A stretch of 64,000 nucleotides of DNA from Mycolicibacterium baixiangningiae (GCF_016313185.1 NZ_CP066218.1:186001-250000), one strand, 5' to 3'. Shown: positions 9,305 through 20,680, numbered from the stretch's first letter. The notes: generated by a model from the sequence alone, not told the origin. A program made the numbers and translations.

Positions 9305-10092
9305 CCGCGGAACCCGCCGGCCCGTCGCGCGGGCGCCGGCGGCTGCCGTGGCGCCGCGCCAAATCCACTGTCGCCGAACCGGATACGGGCGACGCGGCTG
9401 CCGGCGATCCCGCGACACCGGGGGAGCCGGCGGTGCGGATGCCGACGGGCAAGGCACGCCGGACGGTCAAGGCACCGGTGACCGAGGCGGCCGAACACGA
9501 ACCGGAACCGGAACCGACAGCTGAGGGCGAACCCGAACCCGAACCCGAACCCGAGCCCGTCCTCGTCCCGCACCGGCCTGCGGGCAAGCGCCTGCTGGCC
9601 GCCGCGGCCGTGGCGTCGGTGGTGTTCGTCGGGGCGGGTGCGTTCGCGGGCGCCATGCTGCAGCCGTACCTCGCCGACCGCGCGGCGGTGGACACCAAGC
9701 TGACCATCGCCCGTACGGCGGCCGAGGCGATCACCACGCTGTGGAGCTACACACCGGACGATATGGCGTCGCTGCCGGACCGCTCGTCACGTTACCTCGC
9801 AGGCGATTTCGCGACCGAGTACCGGCGCTACATCGACGCCATCGTCTCGACGAACCAGCAGGCGAAGGTCACCAACACCACGGACGTGATGGGGACGGCC
9901 GTCGAGAGCCTGACGCCGACAGAGGCCACAGCGCTGGTGTACACCAACTCCGTGTCGACGAGCCCGGTGAGCAAGAACGTGCCGTCCCTGCGCTACCTGT
10001 CCTACCGGTTGACACTCGAACGCGACGGTTCGAACTGGCTGATCACGGGGATGAACTCGGTGACGAGCCTGGATCTCACCCCGCAGCTGTAG
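9271..10092 (+). CDS. mam1D: Mce-associated membrane protein, Mam1D/Rv0178-like
   Basis: The 273-aa protein has a long cytoplasmic N-terminus rich in charged residues, including a run of Glu-Pro repeats at about residues 76-98. One membrane helix (about 107-130) and the Mam outer domain follow. GTG 9271 is preferred to the in-frame upstream GTG at 9238 because AGGAGGGG lies at 9258-9265. It is the last gene of the mce1 operon; I see no clear terminator before the next gene 16 bp on. Confidence 0.86.
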   Translation: MEDQPADSGDLTAEPAGPSRGRRRLPWRRAKSTVAEPDTGDAAAGDPATPGEPAVRMPTGKARRTVKAPVTEAAEHEPEPEPTAEGEPEPEPEPEPVLVPHRPAGKRLLAAAAVASVVFVGAGAFAGAMLQPYLADRAAVDTKLTIARTAAEAITTLWSYTPDDMASLPDRSSRYLAGDFATEYRRYIDAIVSTNQQAKVTNTTDVMGTAVESLTPTEATALVYTNSVSTSPVSKNVPSLRYLSYRLTLERDGSNWLITGMNSVTSLDLTPQL

Positions 10093-10108
10093 CGCGGACA
10101 CTCGCGTC

Positions 10109-10780
10109 ATGCCCACCCGCTCGCCGGTCTCGAACCGCTTGACCGTCACCGCATTGCTGCTGTTGACGTTCGCGACCGGGCTGGTCGACGCGATCAGCGT
10201 GCTGGTGCTCGGGCACGTCTTCGTCGCGAACATGACCGGCAACGTGATCTTCCTCGGATTCTGGTTGGTCCCCCACTCGGGTGTCGATCTGACCGCGGCG
10301 CTGGTCGCGTTCGTCAGCTTTGTGGCGGGAACCGTGATCGGGGGCCGGCTGGCCAGGCACCTCGATCCGCATCCGCGCCGCTGGCTGACCATCGCGTTGG
10401 GTGTCGAGGTCGTGGCGCTCACGGCGCTGTCGATCCTGGCCGGTACGGGAGTGCTCGACTACCACGACGATACGAAGCTCGTGCTGATCGCCGGTCTGGC
10501 AGTGGTTTTCGGGATTCAGAACGCCACCGCGCGCCAATTCGGGATCCAGGAGTTGAGCACGACGGTGCTGACGCAGACGATCGTCGGCATCGGCTTCGAC
10601 AGCAGACTGGCCGGCGGGACCGGCAAGCGGGAGAAGCTGCGCTACGGAGTGGTGCTGACCATGTGCGCCGGAGCCGCCGTGGGAGCGACGCTGACGCTGG
10701 TGACCGTGGCGCCGGTGATCGCGCTGGCCGCAGCGGTGGTGGCGACCGCGGCGGCGATCTTCTGCTTCGGGCCGGCATGA
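10109..10780 (+). CDS. YoaK/DUF1275 family membrane protein
   Basis: The 223-aa protein has about six hydrophobic segments and the family's conserved early pattern TGLVDAISVLVLGHVFVANMTGN, of which G-x-D-A-x-x and N-M-T-G-N are the hallmark. It also has a central IQNATARQFG-like stretch. DUF1275 proteins are inner membrane proteins of unknown substrate. It begins 16 bp after the mce1 operon on the same strand, so read-through is possible. It overlaps the kinase-like gene by four bases. I know of no counterpart at this place in M. tuberculosis. Confidence 0.85.
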   Translation: MPTRSPVSNRLTVTALLLLTFATGLVDAISVLVLGHVFVANMTGNVIFLGFWLVPHSGVDLTAALVAFVSFVAGTVIGGRLARHLDPHPRRWLTIALGVEVVALTALSILAGTGVLDYHDDTKLVLIAGLAVVFGIQNATARQFGIQELSTTVLTQTIVGIGFDSRLAGGTGKREKLRYGVVLTMCAGAAVGATLTLVTVAPVIALAAAVVATAAAIFCFGPA

Positions 10781-11547
10781 CCGAGTTCGTGAAGCGGAAT
10801 CCCGTTGCGCCGCCGGACTTCTTCGCCTGCGAGGCAGCGGGCCTGAGATGGCTGGCGGAGGCCGGCGGTGCGGCGTGTGTGCCGGTGCTCGGCTGGGATG
10901 ACACGTCGTTGACGCTCGAGCGGTTGCAGACCGTGGCGCCGACGCCGCGGGCGGCAGCCGACTTCGGTGCGCGGCTCGCGGCCACCCACGACGCGGGCGC
11001 CGCAGCCTTCGGTTCCGGACCGGACCACTGGGACGGACCGGGATTCTTCGGGCCGCTGCGCGATCCGCTGCCGATGTCGTTGACCGCCCATCCCACCTGG
11101 GGTGCGTTCTACGCCGACGAACGGCTCGGGCCGATGGGGGAGCGCGCCGCACCGCGGCTGAGTGGCTCCGCGCGCGATGCCGTCGCGGCGGTCCGCGAAC
11201 TGTGCCGCGCGGGCCGGTTCGACGACGGCGACGTTGCGGCCCGGCTGCACGGTGACCTGTGGAGCGGAAACCTGATGTGGACACCCGACGGTGTGGTCCT
11301 GATCGACCCGGCCGCCCACGGGGGACACCGGGAGACCGACCTCGCGATGCTCGCACTCTTCGGGTGTCCGTACCTCGATGAGGTGGTGTCGGGTTACCGC
11401 TCGGTGCGGCCGTTGACCGACGGATGGCAGGAGCGCACCGCTCTGCACCAGTTGTATCCGCTGCTCGCCCACGTGGTGCTGTTCGGCGGCGCTTACGCCC
11501 GCCAGACCGAGTCCGCGCTCGCCGCCGCGCTGCGCAGTGCCAGCTAA
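10777..11547 (+). CDS. Fructosamine kinase family protein
   Basis: The 256-aa protein has the aminoglycoside/fructosamine kinase fold. HGDLWSGN lies at residues 158-165 as the catalytic loop, and an IDPA motif at about 176-179 provides the metal-binding Asp. The middle section has LERL and PDHWDGP-like blocks typical of fructosamine-3-kinases, which phosphorylate ketoamine adducts and help protein deglycation. ATG 10777 is chosen for the ATGA overlap with the DUF1275 gene. It is slightly shorter than the usual 280-290 aa, mainly at the N-terminus. Confidence 0.85.
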   Translation: MTEFVKRNPVAPPDFFACEAAGLRWLAEAGGAACVPVLGWDDTSLTLERLQTVAPTPRAAADFGARLAATHDAGAAAFGSGPDHWDGPGFFGPLRDPLPMSLTAHPTWGAFYADERLGPMGERAAPRLSGSARDAVAAVRELCRAGRFDDGDVAARLHGDLWSGNLMWTPDGVVLIDPAAHGGHRETDLAMLALFGCPYLDEVVSGYRSVRPLTDGWQERTALHQLYPLLAHVVLFGGAYARQTESALAAALRSAS

Positions 11548-11892
11548 TTACCTGGACAACTACAGCGCCCGTTGCCCATGGGTGGCGAAGTGCGTGAATA
11601 CGCAAGCATCTGAGGTCCGTGCCCGCGTGTGCGCAACACCGGCAAACATGACGCCCACCCGGATCACCGAAGCGCCGATCAGCAACCCTCAGCTGACGTG
11701 GGACGCAGACTGGAGCGCACCGCTTGCCATCGAAAGTACCAATGTTCACCAGCTATAGGACACAAGATCAAGGGCCGATAGACAGACCGCGACCTGACCG
11801 CGGGCCAATTCCAGCAATTCGACGCGCCCGCCGGTGGCCGGTGCTACCTTCCCTGCAATCGAGCTGAGAATCTGCGGGGAGGATCCGGTCGG
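11548..11892 (+). other. Intergenic region without a supported gene
   Basis: About 345 bp lie between the fructosamine kinase gene and the large secreted protein. Base composition is lower in GC than the flanks, and the short open frames here have no start signals or recognisable product. The downstream end must hold the promoter of the next gene. GGGGAGGA at 11876-11883 is its ribosome binding site. I see no tRNA, repeat or clear operator. Confidence 0.6.
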
Positions 11893-14229
<2,337 letters not shown>

Positions 14230-14237
14230 CCGTCAGG

Positions 14238-16415
14238 TCAGGACGGCGCGAACGCCCGCCCGGCGAGATCGCCGATCACCGGCGCCAGCCACTGGGCGTA
14301 CTCGCCGGTGATGTGGTTGTCGTCGCGGTACACGAGCGTGTTCCCGACGATGACCGGACAGCGCTGGACCGTGCAGAACAGGTCGGTGAGGTCGGCGTAG
14401 CTGCCCCCGGCCGACCGCACCGCGGCGGCCTCGGCGGCGATTCCGTTGTCGTTCACCGCCTCCGGCCGCGCAGGGGAACACGCCAGAACGTCGTCCATGT
14501 GGCCGGAGACGCACGACGGCGCCGTCGACAGCGGATCCGGTACCGGTCCCAGCACCAGGACGGCCGCGCCCGTCGCCCGCAACCGGGACACCAGACGGGT
14601 CAGGCCGTCCAGCCACGCCGGGTCGTAGGCGGTGAAGCCGAAGTCGGCGCCGTAGCGCCGCGACATGTCGACGACGATCAGCTGTGGCCGTTCGGATTCC
14701 AGCCGGGCCAGCACGTCGGCGCGCCACTGCTCGCACTCGCTGAACGTCCGGCCGAGGTACGGGCTGGTGATGGGCAGCTCCATCAGCGGACAGGTCACCT
14801 TGCTCATCGTCTCGAGCCGCCAACGCTGTTGATCGGCAACGGTTTCCAGCGCCGGTTGCCACATCGCCGCGTGCGAGTCGCCGACCAGTGCGACGCGCAC
14901 GGACCCCGCGGGGTCCCCCGACACGCAGTCGGGCTGGTCGACGTCACGCCACGACAGGACACAGCCGTTGACGAACACCTCGGGTTTGGTGACGGCACCC
15001 AGCGGGGGAGACAGGTCGGCGGGCACGCGCCGCATATCGGCGGACGCGGCCACCGCGGCCTGCACCTGCTCGCGGGGAGTGCGCGCGGCCGGATCGGCGA
15101 CGGTCGCAGAGGGTGCGGGCGCACTCAGCGCCGCCGGTGTCGCCGCGGGCCCGTCACCGTTGGGGATCGGGCGCGCGATGAGCAGCACGATCGCCGCACA
15201 CACCACGGCCGCCGTGGCGATGCCTCCGAGAGCCAGGCTGCGCATCGCGGATCCGCGCAGGGCGGTGGCGAATCGTGCGGGGTTCTCCACCAGGTGCAGG
15301 GTCAGGATCGCCAGGCCGAGGGAGATGACGACCATGGCGAGCCGGCTCGCGAGCCCGAGTTCTGTGCCGAACAGGGCCGGCGCCAGGATCAGCACCGGCC
15401 AGTGCCACAGGTACCACGAGTAGGACACCCGGCCGAGCGCCCGCGGCACGGGCTTCGACAGCAGGCGGCCGACCCCGAGGTTGGGCGTGGCGCATCCGGC
15501 CACGATGACCAGCGCGGTTCCGGCGACGGGCAGCGCCGCCGTGCCGGGGAACGGTGTGGCGGCGGTGGCTCGCGTGCAGGCCACCACGATCAGCGCGAGG
15601 CCGGTCCATCCGACCGCCGCCGCGGCCACGGGCGCCAGCCGCCGCCACCAGCCGAGGCCCAGCGCGATCAGCCCGCCCACCGCGAGTTCCCAGGCGCGGG
15701 TCGGCAGTGAGAAGAACGCCCACGACGGCCAGTCGTGCGTCCACGCGACCGACACCGCGTAGGACCCCGCGGCCACGGCAGCCAGCACCGCGGCGTACGG
15801 GAGTACCGACCGGGTGGCCGATGCGCCGAACCGGCGTCCGATCGCCCAGGCGGTGCCGACGATCAGCACGGGCCACACGAGGTAGAACTGTTCCTCGACG
15901 CCCAACGACCAATAATGTTGCAGCGGCGAGGGATCGGTGGTGGCCAGGTAGTCGGTGCCCTGGATTGCGAAGCGGTAGTTGCCGACGTATAGGGCGCCCG
16001 CGATCGCGTCGCCGAGCACGCCGCGGGCCTGCAACGGCGGCAGCAGCAGCACCGCACCGACCGCGGTCGCCACCAGCACCAGCGCCGCGGCGGGCAGCAA
16101 CCGGCGCGCGCGGGCCGCGTAGAACGCGCCGAGGCGGACGCCCTCACCCGAGGCCACCTCACGCCACAGCAGCCCGGTGATGAGAAAGCCGGAGACGACG
16201 AAGAAGACGTCGACGCCGACGAAACCACCGCTCAGCCCCGGCATTCCGGCGTGGTAGAGCACCACGGCGAGGACGGCGACCGCGCGCAGTCCCTCGATGT
16301 CGGTGCGGAACCAGCGTCCCCGCGCGCCGGAGCGGCCGCTCACGGGTGCGTCGCGGCGGGAGGGAGCCCGGGGTCTCGTCACATCGGTCACTTGAACCCC
16401 GATGGTCCCACGCAT
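14238..16415 (-). CDS. Acyltransferase 3 / SGNH-domain membrane protein (OafA/YrhL type)
   Basis: The 725-aa protein has an N-terminal acyltransferase-3 domain (about 35-380) with about ten membrane spans and the motifs DIEGLRAVAVLAVVLYHA and FFVVSGFLI. A linker and a C-terminal SGNH hydrolase-like domain (about 470-725) follow, containing GDSHAAMW and a late DDNHIT block. Such proteins O-acylate cell envelope sugars. It converges tightly on the large secreted protein gene, 8 bp apart. ATG 16415 gives a short basic leader before the first span; a GTG a few codons inside is a possible alternative. Confidence 0.88.
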   Translation of the reverse strand: MRGTIGVQVTDVTRPRAPSRRDAPVSGRSGARGRWFRTDIEGLRAVAVLAVVLYHAGMPGLSGGFVGVDVFFVVSGFLITGLLWREVASGEGVRLGAFYAARARRLLPAAALVLVATAVGAVLLLPPLQARGVLGDAIAGALYVGNYRFAIQGTDYLATTDPSPLQHYWSLGVEEQFYLVWPVLIVGTAWAIGRRFGASATRSVLPYAAVLAAVAAGSYAVSVAWTHDWPSWAFFSLPTRAWELAVGGLIALGLGWWRRLAPVAAAAVGWTGLALIVVACTRATAATPFPGTAALPVAGTALVIVAGCATPNLGVGRLLSKPVPRALGRVSYSWYLWHWPVLILAPALFGTELGLASRLAMVVISLGLAILTLHLVENPARFATALRGSAMRSLALGGIATAAVVCAAIVLLIARPIPNGDGPAATPAALSAPAPSATVADPAARTPREQVQAAVAASADMRRVPADLSPPLGAVTKPEVFVNGCVLSWRDVDQPDCVSGDPAGSVRVALVGDSHAAMWQPALETVADQQRWRLETMSKVTCPLMELPITSPYLGRTFSECEQWRADVLARLESERPQLIVVDMSRRYGADFGFTAYDPAWLDGLTRLVSRLRATGAAVLVLGPVPDPLSTAPSCVSGHMDDVLACSPARPEAVNDNGIAAEAAAVRSAGGSYADLTDLFCTVQRCPVIVGNTLVYRDDNHITGEYAQWLAPVIGDLAGRAFAPS

Positions 16416-16442
16416 CGTGCGCGGAAGCCGGTATTGACGGCG

Positions 16443-17528
16443 TCAGTTGAAGGCGAGCCAGCTGGGCAGCGCCCGCTCACGCGAATCGCACAACACCTGC
16501 CGGGTGTCGCAATTACCTCGGGGAGACCCCGCGCCGCTCCACATGCCGCCGGTGTCGCGGCGCAGCACGATGGCCGACGAACCGCCTCCGTCGAGCAGGA
16601 CCGCGTGCTCGGCGCCCAGCCCGCGGAACAGGTCCTGGATGTTGTCGGGGGTGTAGTTCCCGCCCTGGAACACATAGAGCTGATCGCTGGCGCCGCTGTA
16701 GGCGATCGCCGTACGCGCCGCACTCGGCCCGGGGTCGTTGAGCTGACCGGTGTCCCCGGGCGCGAGCAGCCCGAGTCCCGCGAGGGCGACGAACCGGGCG
16801 TCGCGGTCCATCAGCTTCTGGATCTCCGGGGAGGCGGCGTCGAAATCCTGCGTGTTCTCGGGCATCACGACGTACGGCGCGCCCCCGATCGGCAGGATCA
16901 TCGTCGCCAGCGCCGACCAGGTCTCGTTGCCGTCGGAGAGTCCCTGCTTACCGGCGTAGGCGATGGTGCCGGTGATGGGTGCGTTCGCCTTGCCCTGTCC
17001 GCGGGTGTTGTCGACGTAGGCGCCCAAGGGTGAACTGCATCCGGTGTCGCGCCAGGATCCGCCCTTCTGGCCGCGGACGTCGAAGAAGTTCGCGTTGACG
17101 GCGATCGTCGGCTGACCGAGCGCCTGCCAGGCCTGCAGCGGGGTGAAGGTCTCCGAGGCCTGCCACAGGCCTTCGCCGGTGCGCGCCCTGGGGTCGCGTT
17201 CGCAGCGCGCCTGGTAGCCCTGGTGGCTGTCCACGAGCAACCGCGGGCTGAGCCGGGTCGACGCGTTCTTGACCGTCATCAGGTGGCCGCCGTTGTTCAA
17301 CGTGTACTCGCGCCCGTCTGCGGCGCGGAACGGTGCCGCGAATTCGCCGCCGAAGTTGTAGACGAGGTAGGAGCCCTTGGTGTTGGCGATGGCGCCGAGG
17401 AGGAGCGATTTGGGGTCGCTGGCCCGTGCGTGCGGTTCGCCCAAGGTGCCGAGGGCCGCGCACAGCGCGAATACGGCGACACCGGCCGTGAAGCGTCGCA
17501 GGGTGTTTGCTGAGATGGGCACGATCAC
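16443..17528 (-). CDS. Secreted phosphodiester glycosidase (NAGPA) family protein
   Basis: The 361-aa protein has a signal peptide (hydrophobic at about 12-30, ending near ARA). The domain shows the family hallmarks: an N-x-N-F-F-D block (AVNANFFD, about 155) and LLDGGGSSAIV (about 315). The family includes mammalian N-acetylglucosamine-1-phosphodiester glycosidase and bacterial secreted homologues of poorly known substrate. GTG 17528 or GTG 17522 could be the start. It lies 27 bp upstream of the acyltransferase gene on the same strand, so the two may form an envelope-modifying pair. Confidence 0.83.
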   Translation of the reverse strand: MIVPISANTLRRFTAGVAVFALCAALGTLGEPHARASDPKSLLLGAIANTKGSYLVYNFGGEFAAPFRAADGREYTLNNGGHLMTVKNASTRLSPRLLVDSHQGYQARCERDPRARTGEGLWQASETFTPLQAWQALGQPTIAVNANFFDVRGQKGGSWRDTGCSSPLGAYVDNTRGQGKANAPITGTIAYAGKQGLSDGNETWSALATMILPIGGAPYVVMPENTQDFDAASPEIQKLMDRDARFVALAGLGLLAPGDTGQLNDPGPSAARTAIAYSGASDQLYVFQGGNYTPDNIQDLFRGLGAEHAVLLDGGGSSAIVLRRDTGGMWSGAGSPRGNCDTRQVLCDSRERALPSWLAFN

Positions 17529-17708
17529 CTTTCGGCAGAGGTCACCTGCGCTCCAACGATATTCACCGGAGTCACTCTGTCAACTTTAGTAACAGTCAGG
17601 TTGCGGACCGGCCACGGCGTGGTCGCTGTTTGACCATCACTGACACGCCTTTTGCGTGGATCGCGGTATTGCGGGGTAACCGGACGTCGTGCCCGTCCAT
17701 GCGGTTTG

Positions 17709-17724
17709 CCGGTAGGCATACCGG
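17709..17724. promoter_or_regulatory. Inverted repeat upstream of GlsB-like gene
   Basis: CCGGTA-GGCA-TACCGG is a perfect 6-bp inverted repeat with a 4-bp spacer, 34 bp before the start of the GlsB-like gene. It may be an operator; no known mycobacterial regulator motif was recognised. Confidence 0.35.
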
Positions 17725-17758
17725 ACGTGTGCGTCCCCTGAAGATCGAAGGAGCAGAA

Positions 17759-18049
17759 ATGATCGGAACCATCATCGGCGCATTGGTCGTCGGTTTGATC
17801 ATCGGTGCGCTGGCTCGGCTCGTCATGCCGGGCAAGCAGAACATCGGTGTCATCATGACCATCGTGCTCGGCGCGCTCGGATCGTTGATCGGCAGCTGGC
17901 TGACCTACCAGCTGGGCTACAGCAACTCCAACGGCGGATTCGAGATCATTCCGTTCCTGGTGGGCATCGTCGTCGCGATCGTCCTGATCGGGATCTACGT
18001 GGCTGTCATGGGCAAGCGCGGAACGCGCCCCGGTACCAACGTCCGGTAA
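17759..18049 (+). CDS. GlsB/YeaQ/YmgE family stress-associated membrane protein
   Basis: The 96-aa protein has three hydrophobic segments and the family's G-rich helices: IGALVVGLIIGALARLVMPG first, then a second span with LGALGSLIGSW, then a C-terminal span. These small transglycosylase-associated proteins are often stress induced; their exact function is unknown. GAAGGAG lies 5 bp before ATG 17759. The frame is open upstream but has no supported start. The 230 bp between this gene and the divergent glycosidase gene hold both promoters. Confidence 0.85.
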   Translation: MIGTIIGALVVGLIIGALARLVMPGKQNIGVIMTIVLGALGSLIGSWLTYQLGYSNSNGGFEIIPFLVGIVVAIVLIGIYVAVMGKRGTRPGTNVR

Positions 18050-18061
18050 GAATTCCTCCGA

Positions 18062-18095
18062 AAGTGGGCTCGGGCGTCGCGCCCCGGGCCCGCTT
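18062..18095. terminator. GC-rich hairpin between convergent genes
   Basis: A 13-bp stem (18062-18074 pairing with 18083-18095, two G-T pairs) with an 8-nt loop lies between the GlsB-like gene and the convergent dehydrogenase gene. It has no T-run, as is usual for mycobacterial terminators, and could serve both genes. Confidence 0.6.
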
Positions 18096-18102
18096 CGGCG
18101 CG

Positions 18103-19410
18103 TCAGCGCCCGGGAGGCCCCAACCGGTAGACGGCGCCGGCGTCGTCGTCGGTGATGTAGACCGCGCCGTCCGGTCCGACCACGGCATCGACCGGCCGCC
18201 CCCACCGAGATCCGTCGTCGGCCTGGAATCCGCCGACCAGGGTCTGCTGGTTGCCGAGATCGCCGTCTCGCCACGCATAGAACGACACCTCGGGCGCGCG
18301 CGGCGGCCTGCGGTTCCACGAACCGTGGATGCCGACCAGCGCGCCGCGTGCGTAGGGCTCCGGTAGCTGACCGTCGACGAAGCTGAGCCCCAGCGGCGCG
18401 GAGTGCGCACCGAAACTCTGCTCGACGGGCGGCAGCGCGGCGCAGTCCATCTTGTCGCCGTCGGCGTTGGTCTGCACATCCCTGATGAACGGCACGTCGG
18501 CAGGTCCGCCGTCGATGTTGCAGTACGGCCACCCCAGCTCGCGGCCCGGTGTGAGTTTCGCCAGTTGCTCAGGCGGATGGTCGTTGACGTACGCGGGGTC
18601 GACGTCGCCGGTCGCGGGGTCGGCCACGTTGTCGCGCCCGTTCACCGCCGTCCACACCGAACCGTCAGGTGCCGTCGCCAGGCCGGTCCCGTTGCGGACC
18701 CCGGTGGCGAACGGCTCGGCCGGACCACCGCCCGGGGGAACCCGCATGATCGTCGCGCGCGGCGGGGTGGCCTCGCGGTCCTCGGCCGAGATGTTGCCCG
18801 TCGACCCGATCGAGAAGTACACAGCCCCATCGGGCCCGACCGCGACGCTCTTCAGCGCATGCGCATAGGCACCGCGCAGGTCCGGGCTTTCGGCGTCGGG
18901 GAGTCCCGCGGCGACGGTGCGCCGGTTCGTCGCCGCGCCGTTCGCGTAGTCGTAGGCGGTGATCTCGTCGCTCTCCGCGACGTAGAGGGTGGCCCCGGCG
19001 AAGGCCATCCCGTGCGGCTGGGTCAGTCCCTCGAGCAGCGGCGTGGGTTGTGGGTCGCCGTCGCCGGGTACGAGCTTGACGATCTCACCCGTGCTGGGCA
19101 GCGACACCAGCAGCGCGCCGTCCGGCGTCCAGCGGGCGAGGCGGGCTTCGGGCACCCTGGCCCACACCGACATCGTCCAGCCTGCGGGGATGGACGCCTG
19201 GCGCGGCTCGTCGAACGGTGCCGCGTCCAGGCCCGCCGGCACCTCGACGGTCACCGAGGTGAGGCCTGCGGCCGGCAGCGCTGCCGACGTGGTGGCGGGC
19301 GATGCGGCCGGCGGCGAGGGCTCGTCGGGCGTGCTCGTCGAACACCCGGCGAGCACCGCGGTGGCCGCGAGGCAGGCGCTGAAAGCCTTATGCGGCAGAC
19401 AGATTCGCAT
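18103..19410 (-). CDS. PQQ-dependent sugar dehydrogenase-type lipoprotein
   Basis: The 435-aa protein has a lipoprotein signal peptide with lipobox LAGC (Cys about 23) and a Thr/Ala/Pro linker. A six-bladed beta-propeller of the glucose/sorbosone dehydrogenase type follows, with SVWARVPEARLARWTPDGALLV, the PHGMAFAG block and VGIHGSWNR near the end. The family oxidises sugars with PQQ, though many bacterial lipoprotein members have no proven substrate. Its first 23 bp overlap the end of the upstream pirin gene, so the two are probably co-translated. Confidence 0.85.
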   Translation of the reverse strand: MRICLPHKAFSACLAATAVLAGCSTSTPDEPSPPAASPATTSAALPAAGLTSVTVEVPAGLDAAPFDEPRQASIPAGWTMSVWARVPEARLARWTPDGALLVSLPSTGEIVKLVPGDGDPQPTPLLEGLTQPHGMAFAGATLYVAESDEITAYDYANGAATNRRTVAAGLPDAESPDLRGAYAHALKSVAVGPDGAVYFSIGSTGNISAEDREATPPRATIMRVPPGGGPAEPFATGVRNGTGLATAPDGSVWTAVNGRDNVADPATGDVDPAYVNDHPPEQLAKLTPGRELGWPYCNIDGGPADVPFIRDVQTNADGDKMDCAALPPVEQSFGAHSAPLGLSFVDGQLPEPYARGALVGIHGSWNRRPPRAPEVSFYAWRDGDLGNQQTLVGGFQADDGSRWGRPVDAVVGPDGAVYITDDDAGAVYRLGPPGR

Positions 19411-20152
19411 GCATTTCCCAGACGAGGATCTCCGCCGGCTCGACGGCTGTCACCCGCTGGCCACCGGAGGACGTGAAGCGCACCGCATCGCCTTCGTGCA
19501 GCGCTCCGGCACCCTCGAGGGAGACCTCCCCGCGCGGGACGAACAGGTGCAGATAGGGCGCCTGCGGGAGTTCGACGCTGTCACCGGGCTGCAGGCGCGC
19601 CCCGTGCAGGGCGGCGTACCGGTTGCGGATCGTGATCGCGGTGTCGCCGGAGTGCTCAGGCATCCCCGAGGCGATGGTGACGAGCTTGCCGCGCAGCAGT
19701 TCGTCGTCGATCTCGAGTTGCTGGTAGCCCGGGGCCACGCCGGACTCGTCGGGCACCACCCACATCTGCACGAAGTGCACGGGTTCGCGGTGGGTGTCTT
19801 CACCGGTGAGTGTCCAGGAGTCGTTCTTCTCCGAGTGCAGGATGCCGCGGCCGGCCGACATGCGTTGAGCCAGACCGGGATAGATCACGCCTGAGTGGCC
19901 CGTCGAATCCTGGTGCACCAGCGAACCCCGCAGCACCCAGGTCACGATCTCCATATCGCGGTGGGGGTGGGTCTCAAAGCCGCTGCCGGGGGTGACGGTG
20001 TCGTCGTTGTTGACCAACAGCAGGCCGTGGTGGGTGTTGGCGGGATCGTAATGGTCGGCGAACGAGAAGGAGTGCTTGGAGTCCAGCCAGGAGATCCGCG
20101 TGTGGGGGCGCTCGTCGGCGCGCCGGATGTCGATGCGTTCGGCAGTCGTCAT
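19388..20152 (-). CDS. Pirin family protein, Rv0181c-like
   Basis: The 254-aa protein is a bicupin with the pirin N-terminal signature: a GFETHPHRDMEIVTWVLRG block (metal-binding His pair about 57-59), then His in HSE, and a C-terminal cupin. Pirins are iron-binding nuclear or cytoplasmic proteins; some bacterial ones have quercetinase activity. ATG 20152 is chosen because AGGGGTG lies just upstream and homologues begin at this point. The gene is divergent from a MarR-type regulator 72 bp away and overlaps the dehydrogenase lipoprotein gene at its 3' end. Confidence 0.9.
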   Translation of the reverse strand: MTTAERIDIRRADERPHTRISWLDSKHSFSFADHYDPANTHHGLLLVNNDDTVTPGSGFETHPHRDMEIVTWVLRGSLVHQDSTGHSGVIYPGLAQRMSAGRGILHSEKNDSWTLTGEDTHREPVHFVQMWVVPDESGVAPGYQQLEIDDELLRGKLVTIASGMPEHSGDTAITIRNRYAALHGARLQPGDSVELPQAPYLHLFVPRGEVSLEGAGALHEGDAVRFTSSGGQRVTAVEPAEILVWEMHANLSAA

Positions 20153-20175
20153 GGTCTTTTCACCCCTTGAATCGT

Positions 20176-20194
20176 GCGCCAGCCTAGGTGGCGC
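20176..20194. promoter_or_regulatory. Inverted repeat between pirin and marR genes
   Basis: GCGCCA-N7-TGGCGC, with a CCTAGG core inside the spacer, sits in the middle of the 72-bp divergent gap. Size and place suit a MarR-family operator controlling both genes. This is inferred from position only. Confidence 0.45.
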
Positions 20195-20224
20195 GTCTGG
20201 ACACGACAACTCGGATGATGTGTC

Positions 20225-20680
20225 ATGTATTCCATGTGGCTGTCCGCAGAGGAGCAACGGGTGTGGCGCGGGTATCTCGCGATGGTGGCCGAACTGCAGG
20301 TGGCGATGAACCGCCAGCTGCAGCGGGACTGCGGCCTGTCCCTCGCCGATTACGAGGTGCTGGTGGCGCTGGCAGAGCGGGGCGCCCAGCGCATGTTCGA
20401 GCTCGGCGAAGCGCTGGCGTGGGAGCAGAGCCGGCTGTCCCACCAACTGCGCCGGATGCGCGAACGCGGTCTGGTGTCCCGGCAGGGTGCCACCGACGAC
20501 CGGCGCGGCGCCACGGTGACGCTCACCGACGCCGGCAGGGCGGCATTGCGCAAGGCGGCGCCCGGACATGCGGCGCTGGTGCGGAGTGTGCTGTTCGAGG
20601 GGATGCCGGCGACCCGGCGCAAGGCGCTCAGCGAGGTGATCGACACCGTGCGCGAGCGCCTGCGCGAGTCACCAGTCTGA
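20225..20680 (+). CDS. MarR family transcriptional regulator
   Basis: The 151-aa protein is a winged-helix MarR-type DNA-binding protein. It has the recognition region FELGEALAWEQSRLSHQLRRM (about 59-80), a beta wing with ATDDRRGATVTLT (about 89-101), and N- and C-terminal dimerisation helices. It is divergent from pirin, the usual sign of local control. Its 3' end overlaps the convergent alcohol dehydrogenase gene by 12 bp. The ligand is unknown. Confidence 0.88.
   Translation: MYSMWLSAEEQRVWRGYLAMVAELQVAMNRQLQRDCGLSLADYEVLVALAERGAQRMFELGEALAWEQSRLSHQLRRMRERGLVSRQGATDDRRGATVTLTDAGRAALRKAAPGHAALVRSVLFEGMPATRRKALSEVIDTVRERLRESPV

Noticed and set aside
17640..17700. SigF-type promoter (GGGTA near 17674) before the GlsB-like gene
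   Set aside because: No matching GGTTT -35 element at the required distance.
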